DNA from: Paractinoplanes deccanensis
GTDB lineage: Bacteria; Actinomycetota; Actinomycetes; Mycobacteriales; Micromonosporaceae
Assembly (NCBI RefSeq): GCF_016862115.1
Contig: NZ_BOMI01000063.1
Span: 90,508 to 154,507, forward strand
Direction of reading: 5' to 3'
DNA length: 64,000 nucleotides
Positions 53,870 to 62,510 of this stretch are shown piece by piece; positions within the stretch are counted from its first letter, which is position 1; every line of letters begins with the position of its first letter. The notes under the pieces were generated by a model. That model was not told the origin of the DNA, did no database searches, and saw only the letters and a list, made by a program, of their open reading frames with translations. The position numbers were made by a program, and so were the translations under genes.

Positions 53870-54880
53870 TCAGGAAGCCGCCTTGGCCGCGGTGGAGATC
53901 GACGGCAGGACGTTCGCGATGATGTACTGCACCGACAGCGGCGTCGGCGTGCGCAGCGAGCTGAACTGCGGTGCGGTCAGCGCCACGTACGACTTGCGCT
54001 TGACCGACGCCAGGTTCTTGAAGAGCGAATTGCCCTCCAGGGTCGGCTGGAGCGAGGGCTCGGCGTAGTAGATCAGCGTGGTGTCGGCGTCGAGGATGCC
54101 GACCTTCTCCAAGCTCAGCTGCACGGCGAAGTCCTCGCCCTTGAGCGCGGCGACGGCGGGCGCGAGCTTCATGCCGAAGTCGTTGAGCATCTTGACGCCG
54201 GCGTCCTTGTCGGAGCGCAGCACGCCGATCGAGCCCGCCTCCCACATCTGGCTGAGCGTGAACTCCTTGCCGGCCAGCTCCGGGTGATCGGTCTTCGCCT
54301 TGGCGACCTTGCCCTCGACGTCGGCGATGATCTGCTCGGCCTTGGCATCCTGGCCGATGGCCTTGGCGACCTGCTTGAGCGTGGTCTGCCACGGGTCCTC
54401 GAAGGCGCCGGTGGTCTCGTACGCGGTGGTGGGCGCGAGCTTGCTGAGCTTGGCGTACTCGTCGTCGATGTAGTAGTCGCCACCCGCGAGGATCAGGTCG
54501 GGCGCGAGCGCGGCGATCTTCTCGACGTCGAAGCCGGTGTCGCCCGCGGTCAGCACGGTGGGCTTCGAGGTGAGCAGGGGCTTCGCCCACTCGGTGATGC
54601 CGTCGGGCCCGGACGACTCGGCCACGCCGACGGGCTGCACGCCGAGCATGAGCAGGGCGTCGAGGTCGGCGTCGGAGAGCGCGACGATCCGCTGCGGAGC
54701 CGCCTTGATCTCGGCGGTGCCCAGCTTGTGAGTCAGCGAGACCGGATAGCTCGCGGCCGCCGCGGCGGACCCGGCAGGCGCCGCCGCATCGTCGCTGTCG
54801 CCGCCGCCGCACCCGCCGAGCAGGGAAAGCCCGGCAATGGCCGCCACGCCGGCAGCGAGGGCACGTCTAGTCAAGGGCAT
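53870..54880 (-). CDS. Ferric-siderophore ABC transporter substrate-binding lipoprotein (FecB/FepB family)
   Basis: A 336-residue lipoprotein with a twin-Arg-flanked signal and the lipobox LLGGC (Cys24), a Gly/Ala-rich tether, and a siderophore-binding fold (PQRIVALSDADLDALLMLG, PDLILAGGDYYIDDEY). ATG 54880 is chosen over GTG 54892 because AGG lies six bases before it and nothing precedes the GTG. It is divergent from two permease genes and an ATPase gene across a 180-base region with two iron boxes, forming one complete importer. It shares a transcript with the acyltransferase, which links uptake and hydroxamate synthesis. Confidence 0.93.
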   Translation of the reverse strand: MPLTRRALAAGVAAIAGLSLLGGCGGGDSDDAAAPAGSAAAAASYPVSLTHKLGTAEIKAAPQRIVALSDADLDALLMLGVQPVGVAESSGPDGITEWAKPLLTSKPTVLTAGDTGFDVEKIAALAPDLILAGGDYYIDDEYAKLSKLAPTTAYETTGAFEDPWQTTLKQVAKAIGQDAKAEQIIADVEGKVAKAKTDHPELAGKEFTLSQMWEAGSIGVLRSDKDAGVKMLNDFGMKLAPAVAALKGEDFAVQLSLEKVGILDADTTLIYYAEPSLQPTLEGNSLFKNLASVKRKSYVALTAPQFSSLRTPTPLSVQYIIANVLPSISTAAKAAS

Positions 54881-54901
54881 TTCGGACCTCACGTTCGCAG
54901 G

Positions 54902-54920
54902 TTAGGTGAGCCTAAGCTAA
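54902..54920. promoter_or_regulatory. Iron box before the lipoprotein gene
   Basis: TTAGGTGAGCCTAAGCTAA matches the iron-box consensus at 16 of 19 positions and lies 21 bases before the leftward lipoprotein start. Confidence 0.7.
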
Positions 54921-54957
54921 GCGACGTCCGCGAGCGGGGGCAAGGCCGGGTGCCAAT

Positions 54958-54976
54958 TTTGGTAAGGCTAACCTTC
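54958..54976. promoter_or_regulatory. Iron box before the permease operon
   Basis: TTTGGTAAGGCTAACCTTC matches the consensus at 15 of 19 positions, with the core GGTAAGGCTAACC intact. It lies 84 bases before the rightward permease start and 37 bases from the other iron box, so both divergent promoters should respond to iron. Confidence 0.72.
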
Positions 54977-55060
54977 CATCGACGGATTGCACGAGACTGT
55001 GTGCGGATTGTTGGCACGGATGCCGGTTGTGCTGTGTGGACGAGGCGATGGGGGGCGCGG

Positions 55061-56083
55061 GTGGCGGTCGACGTGCGGCTTGCCGGTCCACCCCGGAAGG
55101 TCGTGGTGCTGGTCTCGCTCGTGGCGGCGGTGCTCGTCGCGGTGGTGCTGAGCCTCGCGGTGGGCGCGCAGTGGCTCAGCCCCGGCGCGGTCTGGCAGGC
55201 GGTGACCGACCCGGACCCGTCCGCACCGGCGACGGCGATCGTCCGGGAGTTGCGCCTCCCCCGCACGACGCTGGGCCTGCTGGTGGGCTTGGCGCTGGGC
55301 GCCGCCGGCGCGCTGATCCAGGGCCACACCCGCAACCCGCTGGCCGACCCGGGCCTGCTGGGCATCTCGGCCGGCGCCTCGTTCGCCGTGGTGATCGGCA
55401 TCCAGTGGGGCACGGCCGAGCTGACCGGCTACATCTGGTTCGCGTTCGCCGGCGCGCTGGCGGCAAGCATCGCGGTCTTCGGCATAGCGTCGAGCAAGCG
55501 CGGCGGCCCCACTCCCCTGACGCTGGCCCTGGCCGGCATGGCGATCAGCGCCCTGCTGGCGTCGTTCACCCAGTCGCTGCTGCTGGCGGACAACGCAAGC
55601 CTCAACGTCTTCCGCTTCTGGGTCGTCGGCTCCCTCTCCGGCCGCGACGCCGACGTGGCAGTGCAGGTCCTCCCGTTCATCCTGGCCGGCCTCCTGCTAG
55701 CACTGATCAACGCCCCCGCCCTGAACGCCCTCGGCCTGGGCGAGGACGTGGCCCGAGCCCTGGGCCAGCGAGTAACCACGGCCCGAGTCATCGGCGTGGC
55801 AGCAATCGTCCTGCTGGCCGGCGCGGCAACGGCGGCCTGTGGCCCGATCGGCTTTCTGGGCCTGATCGTTCCCCACGTGGCCCGCACCTTCACCGGCCCC
55901 GACCACCGCTGGCTGATCCCCTGCTCAGCCCTGGCCGGCGCCGCACTGCTGCTGACAGCAGACGTCCTCGGCCGCATCGTCGTCAGCCCAGGCGAGCTCC
56001 AAACCGGAATCGTCCTGGCCGCCGTCGGCGCCCCGTTCTTCATAGCCCTGGTCCGCCGCCGCCGAGGAGTGGTGAAGCTGTGA
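55061..56083 (+). CDS. Siderophore ABC transporter permease 1 (FecCD family)
   Basis: A 340-residue FecCD permease with about nine hydrophobic segments. Signatures are RELRLPRTTLGLLVGLALG near 53, TRNPLADPGLLGISAGASF near 83 and the coupling loop FLGLIVPHVARTFTG near 258. GTG 55061 is preferred: it has a G-rich stretch upstream and gives the usual N-terminus; GTG 55034 is possible. The frame is open further upstream through other genes and is not coding there. The stop overlaps the start of the second permease. Together with that permease and the ATPase at 57458 it makes a FepDGC-type membrane complex. Confidence 0.92.
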   Translation: MAVDVRLAGPPRKVVVLVSLVAAVLVAVVLSLAVGAQWLSPGAVWQAVTDPDPSAPATAIVRELRLPRTTLGLLVGLALGAAGALIQGHTRNPLADPGLLGISAGASFAVVIGIQWGTAELTGYIWFAFAGALAASIAVFGIASSKRGGPTPLTLALAGMAISALLASFTQSLLLADNASLNVFRFWVVGSLSGRDADVAVQVLPFILAGLLLALINAPALNALGLGEDVARALGQRVTTARVIGVAAIVLLAGAATAACGPIGFLGLIVPHVARTFTGPDHRWLIPCSALAGAALLLTADVLGRIVVSPGELQTGIVLAAVGAPFFIALVRRRRGVVKL

Positions 56084-57429
56084 AGAACACCCACACGCCA
56101 CCCGATCCCGCCGGACCGGTTCCGCCCGCCGGATCGCTTCCGCCCGCCGGACCGCTTCCACCCGCCGGACCGCTTCCACCCGCCGGACCGCTTCCACCCG
56201 CCGGACCGGTTCCGCCCGCCGGATCGCTTCCGCCCGCCGGATCGCTTGTGCCCACCGGCCCGCTCGGGCCCACCGCAGGGCCCGCGCACACCGAGCAGCT
56301 TGCGCCCGCCCGACCGCTTGCGCCCGCCGGATCGCTCTCGCCCACCGGCCCGGAGCCGCGGCATGCCCGTGGTGAGCGGCCGGATCGCCCCGTCGCGCCC
56401 GCCGGACGGCGCGTTCTTCAGCTCGGGCCGGCGTCGGGCACGGTGTCGCCACGCGCCGTGGCTGTCGGCTTCGCCGGGCTCGCGGCCACCCTCGCCGTGG
56501 CCGTTGTCAGCATCGGCCACGGCAGCTTCACCATCGCCCCCGGCGACGTGGTGCAGGTGCTGCTCGGCGGTGGCACCACCGCCCAGAAGCTGATCGTGCT
56601 CGACCTGCGCCTGCCCCGCATCCTCGTGGCCCTCCTCGTCGGCGCGGCCCTCGCGGTCTCCGGCGCGCTCACCCAGACCTTTGCCCGTAACCCGCTGGCC
56701 AGCCCCGACGTCCTGGGCGTGACCCACGGCGCCTCCCTCGGCGCGGTTGCCGTCATCGTCCTCGGCTTCTCCTCCTCCGCCGTGCCCCTGGCCGCCCTGG
56801 CCGGAGCGCTGGTCACCACCGTCCTCGTCTACGCCCTGGCGTGGCGCCGCGGCATCGACGGCTTCCGCCTGGTGCTGGTCGGCATCGGCGTCGGCGAGGT
56901 CCTCACCGCGGGCATCTCCTGGTTCCTCGTCCGCGCCGAGATCGTCGACGCCACCCGCGCCACCATCTGGCTCAACGGCTCGGTGGCCGGCGCCGAGTGG
57001 TCCCAGGTCCGCCCCCTCGCGGTGGCCCTGGTTGTCCTCCTCCCTCTCGCTGTCGCCACCGCCTTCACCCTCCAGGCGATGCAGTTCGACGACGACGTCT
57101 CCCAGGCCTTGGGCGTGCGCCTCCAACTGGCCCGCCTAGCCGTAGTCCTCACCGCGGTGGCCCTCGCCGCCGCAGCCGTGGCCGCCGCCGGCCCGATCGA
57201 GTTCGTCGCGTTCTTCGTCCCCCAGATCGCCCTGCGCCTGTGCGGCGGCTCCCGCCCGCCCCTGCTCGTCTCGGCCATCCTCGGCGCCCTGCTGGTGGTA
57301 GCGGCAGACCTGGCCGCCCGAACAGTCCTGCCCGACCGCGAACTGCCCGTGGGCCTGGTCACCGCCATCATCGGCGCCCCCTATCTGCTGTGGTTGCTGG
57401 TACGCGTCAACCGAAGGGTTTCCGCATGA
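56080..57429 (+). CDS. Siderophore ABC transporter permease 2 with proline-rich repeat extension (FecCD family)
   Basis: A 449-residue protein. Residues about 125-449 are an ordinary FecCD permease ([33 protein letters not shown], and a coupling loop [15 protein letters not shown] in which the usual His after VP is Gln). Residues 1-120 are an added hydrophilic region with seven perfect-length PPAG(P/S)(L/V) repeats and looser copies. The GTG start overlaps the permease 1 stop (GTGA); GAGGAG is eleven bases upstream. An alternative start after the repeats would give a normal-length permease, so the extension may be untranslated, but the repeat keeps the reading frame throughout. The extension would face the cytoplasm if the first helix inserts as usual. 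Confidence 0.88.
   Translation: MKNTHTPPDPAGPVPPAGSLPPAGPLPPAGPLPPAGPLPPAGPVPPAGSLPPAGSLVPTGPLGPTAGPAHTEQLAPARPLAPAGSLSPTGPEPRHARGERPDRPVAPAGRRVLQLGPASGTVSPRAVAVGFAGLAATLAVAVVSIGHGSFTIAPGDVVQVLLGGGTTAQKLIVLDLRLPRILVALLVGAALAVSGALTQTFARNPLASPDVLGVTHGASLGAVAVIVLGFSSSAVPLAALAGALVTTVLVYALAWRRGIDGFRLVLVGIGVGEVLTAGISWFLVRAEIVDATRATIWLNGSVAGAEWSQVRPLAVALVVLLPLAVATAFTLQAMQFDDDVSQALGVRLQLARLAVVLTAVALAAAAVAAAGPIEFVAFFVPQIALRLCGGSRPPLLVSAILGALLVVAADLAARTVLPDRELPVGLVTAIIGAPYLLWLLVRVNRRVSA
56122..56247 (+). repeat. 18-bp tandem repeat, seven copies, coding PPAG(P/S)(L/V)
   Basis: Seven contiguous 18-base units such as CCACCCGCCGGACCGCTT, with degenerate copies on each side, lie inside the permease 2 gene. 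Variants differ by one or two bases, consistent with recent slippage. Confidence 0.95.
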
Positions 57430-57457
57430 CTGTCCCGCCGACCGGAGAGCCCACCCG

Positions 57458-58477
57458 ATGACCGCGGCCAACGACACTCCCGCCACCCACGACCAGCCCA
57501 CCCCGGCCCAGTCCACCTCGGCCCAGTCCACCTCGGCCCAGGCCACCTCGGCCCAGTCCACATCCGAGCGGGCCGCTCTCGATCAGGCCTCGTCCTGCCT
57601 GGCCGCCCCCGATGTGGCCGCTCTGCCCGCGCCCTCGCGTGCGCCTTCGCCCGCAAGCTCCCCCTCGTCCTCGTCCTCGTCCTCGTCCTCGCGTGAGCCG
57701 CGGCTGCGGGCTCGCGGGCTCCGGCTCGGCTACGGCGAGGACGTCGTCGTCGACGGCCTGGACCTGGACATCCCGGACGGCGCCATCACCGCCGTCGTCG
57801 GTCCCAACGGGTGCGGCAAGTCGACCCTGCTGCGCGCGCTGGGCCGATTGCTGCGCCCCCGCTCCGGCGAGGTGCTGCTCGACGGCCGCCGCATCGACAA
57901 GATGCCCACCCGCGAGGTTGCCCGCATCATCGGCCTCCTCCCGCAGAGCCCGGTGGCGCCCGACGGCCTGACCGTCGCCGACCTGGTGATGCGCGGCCGC
58001 CACCCCCACCAGAACTGGTTCCGCCAGTGGTCACCCACCGACCAGCGCGTCGTCACCGAGGCCCTGGAGTGGACGGACATGCGAGACCTGGCCGACCGTC
58101 CGGTGGACGCCCTCTCCGGTGGCCAGCGCCAGCGCGCCTGGATCTCCATGGCCCTGGCCCAAGGCACGGAGGTCCTGCTGCTGGACGAGCCCACCACCTA
58201 CCTGGACCTCAGCCACCAGATCGACGTTCTCGACCTCGTGGCCCGTCTCCACCGCGAGCGCCACCGGACCATCGTCATGGTCCTGCACGACCTCAACCTG
58301 GCCGCGCGCTACGCCCACCACGTGGTCGCCATGAAGGACGGCCGGATCGTCGCCCAGGGCTCGGCGGAGGCGGTCTTCACGGTGGAGCTGCTCGCCGACG
58401 TGTTCGGCCTGGCCGCGCTCGTGGTCCCCGATCCGGCCACGGGCACACCCCTGGTGGTGCCCCTCCCTCGGCCTTGA
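57458..58477 (+). CDS. Siderophore ABC transporter ATP-binding protein (FecE/FepC family) with low-complexity N-terminus
   Basis: A 339-residue protein. Residues about 80-339 are a FecE-type ATPase: Walker [10 protein letters not shown] (115-123), Q-loop [11 protein letters not shown], signature [10 protein letters not shown], Walker [13 protein letters not shown], and His in [11 protein letters not shown]. Residues 1-79 are an extra Ser/Thr/Ala/Gln-rich tail with four AQSTS-type repeats and a run of nine Ser. ATG 57458 has GGAGAG seven bases upstream; a later start would remove the tail. It is the only FecE-type ATPase in the window and may serve both importers. Confidence 0.93.
   Translation: MTAANDTPATHDQPTPAQSTSAQSTSAQATSAQSTSERAALDQASSCLAAPDVAALPAPSRAPSPASSPSSSSSSSSSREPRLRARGLRLGYGEDVVVDGLDLDIPDGAITAVVGPNGCGKSTLLRALGRLLRPRSGEVLLDGRRIDKMPTREVARIIGLLPQSPVAPDGLTVADLVMRGRHPHQNWFRQWSPTDQRVVTEALEWTDMRDLADRPVDALSGGQRQRAWISMALAQGTEVLLLDEPTTYLDLSHQIDVLDLVARLHRERHRTIVMVLHDLNLAARYAHHVVAMKDGRIVAQGSAEAVFTVELLADVFGLAALVVPDPATGTPLVVPLPRP
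57506..57565 (+). repeat. 15-bp tandem repeat, four copies, coding AQSTS
   Basis: Four 15-base units (GCCCAGTCCACCTCG and variants) encode [20 protein letters not shown] in the N-terminal tail of the ATPase. A second array of 6-base TCCTCG units at 57665-57691 encodes the poly-Ser run. Confidence 0.9.
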
Positions 58478-58568
58478 TGCCCTTCGTCTCCACGTCGCTC
58501 CCCGTTCTGCCCCGATCGCTGCTGCCTGCCGCGCTGATGGGCAAAACTCTGGCACGCCGGCCCGCGCC

Positions 58569-58619
58569 TGTCGTCAGCCCTGGGTCTGACCCACGAGGTA
58601 AGACCGTGGTCTGACGACA
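58569..58619. promoter_or_regulatory. Nested inverted repeat between ATPase and acyltransferase genes
   Basis: TGTCGTCAG (58569-58577) and CTGACGACA (58611-58619) are perfect arms; inside lie CCACG/CGTGG arms and two direct copies of GGTCTGAC. It is placed 25-30 bases before the acyltransferase start, so it may be its operator, or a transcription stop for the importer operon. No T run follows. Confidence 0.45.
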
Positions 58620-58649
58620 TCCCCGGCCGTTCTCCATACGGTCGTGGCC

Positions 58650-59993
58650 ATGCGAGCACTCGTCCACCACATCACCGCGGAGACACCGCCCAGCCGCGAC
58701 CGGGGCATCGACGGGTTGCGGGCCTTCGCCGTGCTCGGTGTGGTCCTCGGGCACTGGCTTGTCACAGCGCTTGTCCTCCGCGACGGCACGCTCCACGGAG
58801 CGAGTCCACTCCACTATCAGCACGGTCTCGCGCCGGTGAGCTGGCTGTTCCAAACGTTGGCGGTCTTCTTCCTTGTCGGCGGCTTCGTCGCGAGGCCGCC
58901 GGCGCGCTACGGCCCATGGATCAGAGTCCGCCTTCTGCGACTGTTCCGCCCTGTGGCCGGCGTCCTCGCGGTGTGGGCCGGGGTGGTGCTCCTCGTGCCT
59001 TCGGCGCCCGTGCGCCTCGTGCTGACCCCGTTGTGGTTCCTGCTGGTGTTCGCCGCGCTGACGGCCGCGGCGCCGCTGCTCCGTCGAGTGCATCCGGCCT
59101 GGCTGGTCGCCACCGTCGCCGCTGTCGACCTCGTCCGGCTCGCCGGCGACGGCCCCTCCGACCTGGGCTGGATCAACGTGGCCGCGGGGTGGGCGGTGCC
59201 GTTCACGCTCGGCATGGGCTGGGCCCGCGGCCGGTTCCGGGACCGCGGCACCCTGTGGGCCTTGCTGCTGGGCGGAGCCCTGGCGACCGTCGCCCTGGTG
59301 CGGTGGTGCGGCTATCCCGCGTCGATGGTCGGTGTGCCCGGCGACGGATTCTCCAACCTCGATCCGCCGAGCCTGGCGGCGGTGACGTTCGCCCTGGCAC
59401 AGTGCGGTGCCGCCGGCCTGCTGCTCGATCCGTTGCGCCGCTTGCTCTCGCGGCCGCTCGCCTGGGCGCCGGTCGCGCTGACCAACCTGAACGCCATGAC
59501 GATCTTCCTCTGGCACCAGACCGCGATGATCGCCGTGACGGCGGTGGCGCTGACGGCTGGTCGCCCGTTGTCCGGCCTGCACACCACTCCGGATGGACCA
59601 GCCTGGATCGTCGCCCGGCTGGTGTGGCTGCCCGCCTTCGCGGCCGTGCTCGCCGTCCTGTGCCTCGCCTTCCGCCGCCTGGAACGCCTGCCACGTCAGC
59701 TGTCCGCCGGCGATCCGGCACCCTCAGGGCCGCGAAGAGACCTGACGGCTGGCGAGTCACCGTCCCAGCCGTCGACTGCGCAGCCACCCGCCCGCGACCC
59801 GGAGTGCAGCCGGGAGCGCGGCCGGGAGCGCGGCCGGGAGTGCGGCCGGGAGTGCGGCCGGGAGTGCAGCCGGGAGCGCAGCCGGGAGCGCAGCCGGGAG
59901 TGCAGCCCGGAGTGCAGCCGGGAGCGCAGCCGGGAGTGCGGCCGGGAAAGGTCTTCGCCGCGACCCGCCGGCGCAGCCTGTCAGGCGTGCTGA
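58650..59993 (+). CDS. Acyltransferase-3 family membrane protein with Cys/Arg repeat tail
   Basis: About 447 residues. Residues 1-350 are an acyltransferase-3 (OafA/NodX-like) membrane domain with about ten hydrophobic segments: RGIDGLRAFAVLGVVLGHW near the N-terminus (conserved Arg, Asp and His), FFLVGGFV, and LNAMTIFLWHQTAM near 285. These enzymes O-acylate surface sugars or small molecules; the substrate is unknown. Residues about 385-432 are twelve E(C/R)(S/G)R units made by a 12-bp repeat, giving a highly charged, Cys-rich tail with no known counterpart to me. GTG 58644 is an alternative start; neither has a clear ribosome site. Confidence 0.82.
   Translation: MRALVHHITAETPPSRDRGIDGLRAFAVLGVVLGHWLVTALVLRDGTLHGASPLHYQHGLAPVSWLFQTLAVFFLVGGFVARPPARYGPWIRVRLLRLFRPVAGVLAVWAGVVLLVPSAPVRLVLTPLWFLLVFAALTAAAPLLRRVHPAWLVATVAAVDLVRLAGDGPSDLGWINVAAGWAVPFTLGMGWARGRFRDRGTLWALLLGGALATVALVRWCGYPASMVGVPGDGFSNLDPPSLAAVTFALAQCGAAGLLLDPLRRLLSRPLAWAPVALTNLNAMTIFLWHQTAMIAVTAVALTAGRPLSGLHTTPDGPAWIVARLVWLPAFAAVLAVLCLAFRRLERLPRQLSAGDPAPSGPRRDLTAGESPSQPSTAQPPARDPECSRERGRERGRECGRECGRECSRERSRERSRECSPECSRERSRECGRERSSPRPAGAACQAC
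59802..59945 (+). repeat. 12-bp tandem repeat, twelve copies
   Basis: Twelve 12-base units of the type GAGTGCAGCCGG / GAGCGCGGCCGG, coding E(C/R)(S/G)R in the acyltransferase tail. Because the unit is a multiple of three, all frames stay open across it on both strands. Confidence 0.93.
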
Positions 59994-60062
59994 TCCCGCT
60001 GTCGTCGGGCATGTGCTCGGCTTCGCCGTTGCCGGCCATGACGCTGATCATAGTCCCGTTGT

Positions 60063-60121
60063 GTTAGTCGGACTAACGATGTACGTTCGTTCTCGTCATA
60101 AACGTTAGGGCGATAAACGTT
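60063..60121. promoter_or_regulatory. Putative MarR operator cluster
   Basis: GTTAGTCGGACTAAC (60063-60077) is a near-perfect palindrome with seven-base arms. ATAAACGTT occurs twice as a direct repeat at 60098-60106 and 60113-60121. The region is clearly richer in A+T than its flanks and lies before the MarR gene, fitting autoregulation. Confidence 0.6.
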
Positions 60122-60149
60122 CTAACTCTGAATGACCTTGGAGGTCATC

Positions 60150-60590
60150 GTGACGACCACGACCCATGCCTTCGGCACCGCGCTCATCGGTCAGACGGAG
60201 AAGGCGCTCAACGCGATTTTGGACCGGCAGCTCGCCGGGACCGGCATCACCGAACCCCAGTGGGTCACCCTCACCCTGACGGTGGTCAGCGGCGGGAGCA
60301 TCGACCGGGCCGAACTGATCCGCCGGGTCGCCGGTGCCACACAGTTCGGCCCGGCATCGGTGGCCGAGCGCATCGCCGAGCTGACCGCCGCGGGGTTCTT
60401 ACGCGATGGCAGCGACGGGCGGGTCCAGGTCACCGACGAAGGGCAGGCCCGCTGGACGCAGGTCCGCACGGCGATCGGCCCGATCACCCAGGGCCTGTGG
60501 GGCGACCTGCCGGCTGAGGACCTGGCCACCACGGGCCGCGTCCTGGGCATCGTCCTGGACCGGGCGAACGCGGTGCTGGCCGGCCACTGA
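60150..60590 (+). CDS. MarR-like transcriptional regulator
   Basis: A 146-residue winged-HTH protein with MarR-like layout: N-terminal dimer helix, ITEPQWVTLTLTVVSGG, an HTH region (FGPASVAERIAELTAAGFL near 68-86), wing DGSDGRVQVTDEG and C-terminal helix. GTG 60150 is preferred to ATG 60132 because TTGGAGG lies five bases before the GTG. It is followed 57 bases later by an NTF2-like gene in the same direction and preceded by palindromic repeats. Ligand and target are unknown; the pair may respond to a small aromatic compound as MarR proteins often do. Confidence 0.8.
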   Translation: MTTTTHAFGTALIGQTEKALNAILDRQLAGTGITEPQWVTLTLTVVSGGSIDRAELIRRVAGATQFGPASVAERIAELTAAGFLRDGSDGRVQVTDEGQARWTQVRTAIGPITQGLWGDLPAEDLATTGRVLGIVLDRANAVLAGH

Positions 60591-60647
60591 GCCGTTGTTC
60601 CCCAACACCATCGAGCCAGAAGGAAACCAGAAGGAGAGAGGGACGCC

Positions 60648-61061
60648 ATGTCCACCAACACGCTGATCGCCGACCGCATGGAGATCACCGACCTGTTCAG
60701 CCGCTTCCAGCTGCTGCTCGACGAGAAGCGGTGGGAGGACGCCGACACCGTCTTCACCGACGACGTGGCGGTGCACTCGCCGCGCGGAGGCGAACTCCGC
60801 GGCATCGACAAGGTCGTCGCCTTCATGCGTGAGGGCGACGTCGAGGGGCAGCACGCCCAGCACATGACCACCGACCTGCTGGTGGACATCGACGGCGACC
60901 AGGCGGCCGTCTCGGCGAACTCGCTGGTGCACTACTACCGCGACGGCCAGGCGCCGCACTTCACGGGCGGCCTGCGACTGGCGGGCGCCGCGGTGCGGAC
61001 ACCGGTGGGCTGGCGGTTCCGCGAACACCGGATCACACCCGCCTGGACCCGCGCGAACTGA
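60648..61061 (+). CDS. NTF2/SnoaL-like protein
   Basis: A 137-residue protein of the NTF2-like superfamily (LIADRMEITDLFSRFQLLLD, WEDADTVFTDDVAVHSP, GIDKVVAFMREG, HMTTDLLVDIDGDQAAVSAN), a cone-shaped fold used by SnoaL-type cyclases, isomerases and ligand-binding proteins. AAGGAGAG precedes the ATG. Probably co-transcribed with the MarR gene. No catalytic role can be named. Confidence 0.85.
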   Translation: MSTNTLIADRMEITDLFSRFQLLLDEKRWEDADTVFTDDVAVHSPRGGELRGIDKVVAFMREGDVEGQHAQHMTTDLLVDIDGDQAAVSANSLVHYYRDGQAPHFTGGLRLAGAAVRTPVGWRFREHRITPAWTRAN

Positions 61062-61167
61062 CCCTGGCCGGGTGGGCGATGCCGCCCGGGCGCGTCACGA
61101 AGGTCCCAGCCGGCCGTCCCCGACACCGCGCCGAGAAGGAACGCGACACCGGCGGCCCCGCGCTCCC

Positions 61168-62508
61168 TCACACGCTTGTAGAAGCCGTTGCGGAGGCCGG
61201 TGTGCCGCTACGGTGCGGGACACCCCGGCCTTCCGCGCCCGAGCTTTCGGACGGCAGCCCCACAGGGAAGTTCTGGTTGAAGACGCCGTCGGGATCGACG
61301 GTGCGCTTGATGTCGCGCAGGCGGTTGAGGGTCGCGGGCGGGAAGGCGGCCTCGAGCAGGCTGGGCGAGAAGCTCGTCTCGAAGCTGAGGTAAAGGCCGT
61401 CCATCGACGGGCGGACCCGGTCCCAGGCTTCGTCGAAGGGGGGACCGCCCGCGCCGGAGATGGCGGTGACCGAGAAGTTCTGGTGACGGTGGGCGTAGGC
61501 AGTGGCGTCCTCCGGCACGTCGTTGACGGCTCCGCCGGTCGAGCGGATCTGGAGCATGTCGGTGGTGCCGGTCGCGGCGAGGTCGGCGAGGCCTGCCGTT
61601 ACCGGTCCGTCGAGGTGGACGGCTAGTCCGGTGTGGGTGCTCGCGCCCTGCTGTCCCCGGTGCGGCGCGTGGGTGGCCGCCACGACTCCGGCGTACGGCA
61701 CCAACTGAGCTCGCTGACCGAGGACGGGCGCGACGGCGGTGAACGGGCCGAACGCTCGGCCGGCCAGTTCCGCGTCGTCGCCCGCGTAGACCACGGTGGC
61801 GAGGGCGAACTCCGTGCCCATCAGATAGAGGAAGGCGGAGACCGATCGCGGCGCCGACTCGACGGTCTCGCCCCAGTCGCGCAGGAAGCGGGGCAGGTCG
61901 TCGACCCGGTACTGGAGCGTGGCGTGCCCGACCACCGGCACCGGATCGGCGCGGAACTCGAACGACGTGGCGATGCCGATGTTGGCGCCGGCGCCGCGTA
62001 CCGCCCAGAACAGCTCTGGGTCGTGGTCCGCGTCGATGCGCCGGACCATGCCGTCGGCGGTGACGAGCTCGGCCGCTACCAAGTGGTCGATGGTGAGGCC
62101 GTGCGCCCGGCCCATGAGGCCGATGCCGCCGGTGGTGGCGAGGCCGCCGACGCCCACATCGCCCGAGTCGCCGGAGCTGATGGCGAGACCCCAGGGGTGC
62201 AGGGCCGCCGCGACGTCGCCCCATCGTGCTCCCGGGCCGACCCGCACCATGTTCCCGTCGAGGCGCTCGACGGCGTTCAGGCGGCTCAGGTCGACGACGG
62301 TGCCGCCGGCGTTGGTCGCGATGCTGCTGATGCCGTGACCGCCGCTGCGGACCGACAGCGGGCCGCCGGCCTCGCGGGCGAGACGCAACGCCTCGACCAC
62401 CTCGGCGGTCGACGACGGCCGGGCCACGGCGGCCGGCCTTCCGGTGGCCGTGTAGACATCCCGGACCGCCGCGTAGTGGCGGTCTCCGGGCCGGACGATC
62501 TCGAGCAT
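61168..62508 (-). CDS. FAD-linked oxidoreductase, berberine-bridge-enzyme family
   Basis: A 446-residue protein with an FAD-binding PCMH domain (VRSGGHGISSIATN near 53-66, with His58 as the likely covalent FAD link) and the C-terminal BBE motif (LRDIKRTVDPDGVFNQNFPV). The second covalent position, usually Cys in a GxCxxVG context, reads GDSGDVGVGG, so FAD is probably bound through His only. ATG 62508 has AGGAGC upstream; the gene starts two bases after the SDR stop. Family members oxidise sugars, phenols or polyketide intermediates; the substrate here is unknown. Confidence 0.88.
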   Translation of the reverse strand: MLEIVRPGDRHYAAVRDVYTATGRPAAVARPSSTAEVVEALRLAREAGGPLSVRSGGHGISSIATNAGGTVVDLSRLNAVERLDGNMVRVGPGARWGDVAAALHPWGLAISSGDSGDVGVGGLATTGGIGLMGRAHGLTIDHLVAAELVTADGMVRRIDADHDPELFWAVRGAGANIGIATSFEFRADPVPVVGHATLQYRVDDLPRFLRDWGETVESAPRSVSAFLYLMGTEFALATVVYAGDDAELAGRAFGPFTAVAPVLGQRAQLVPYAGVVAATHAPHRGQQGASTHTGLAVHLDGPVTAGLADLAATGTTDMLQIRSTGGAVNDVPEDATAYAHRHQNFSVTAISGAGGPPFDEAWDRVRPSMDGLYLSFETSFSPSLLEAAFPPATLNRLRDIKRTVDPDGVFNQNFPVGLPSESSGAEGRGVPHRSGTPASATASTSV

Positions 62509-62510
62509 CG

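Noticed and set aside
59802..59945. CRISPR array
   Set aside because: The units are contiguous 12-base repeats without spacers, and there are no cas genes. The arrays at 56122 and 63943 fail for the same reason.
59203..60051. Leftward frame with TPGC/APGC repeats resembling a collagen-like Cys-rich protein
   Set aside because: It is the antisense of the 12-bp repeat inside the acyltransferase gene, and the rest of the frame is shadow sequence.
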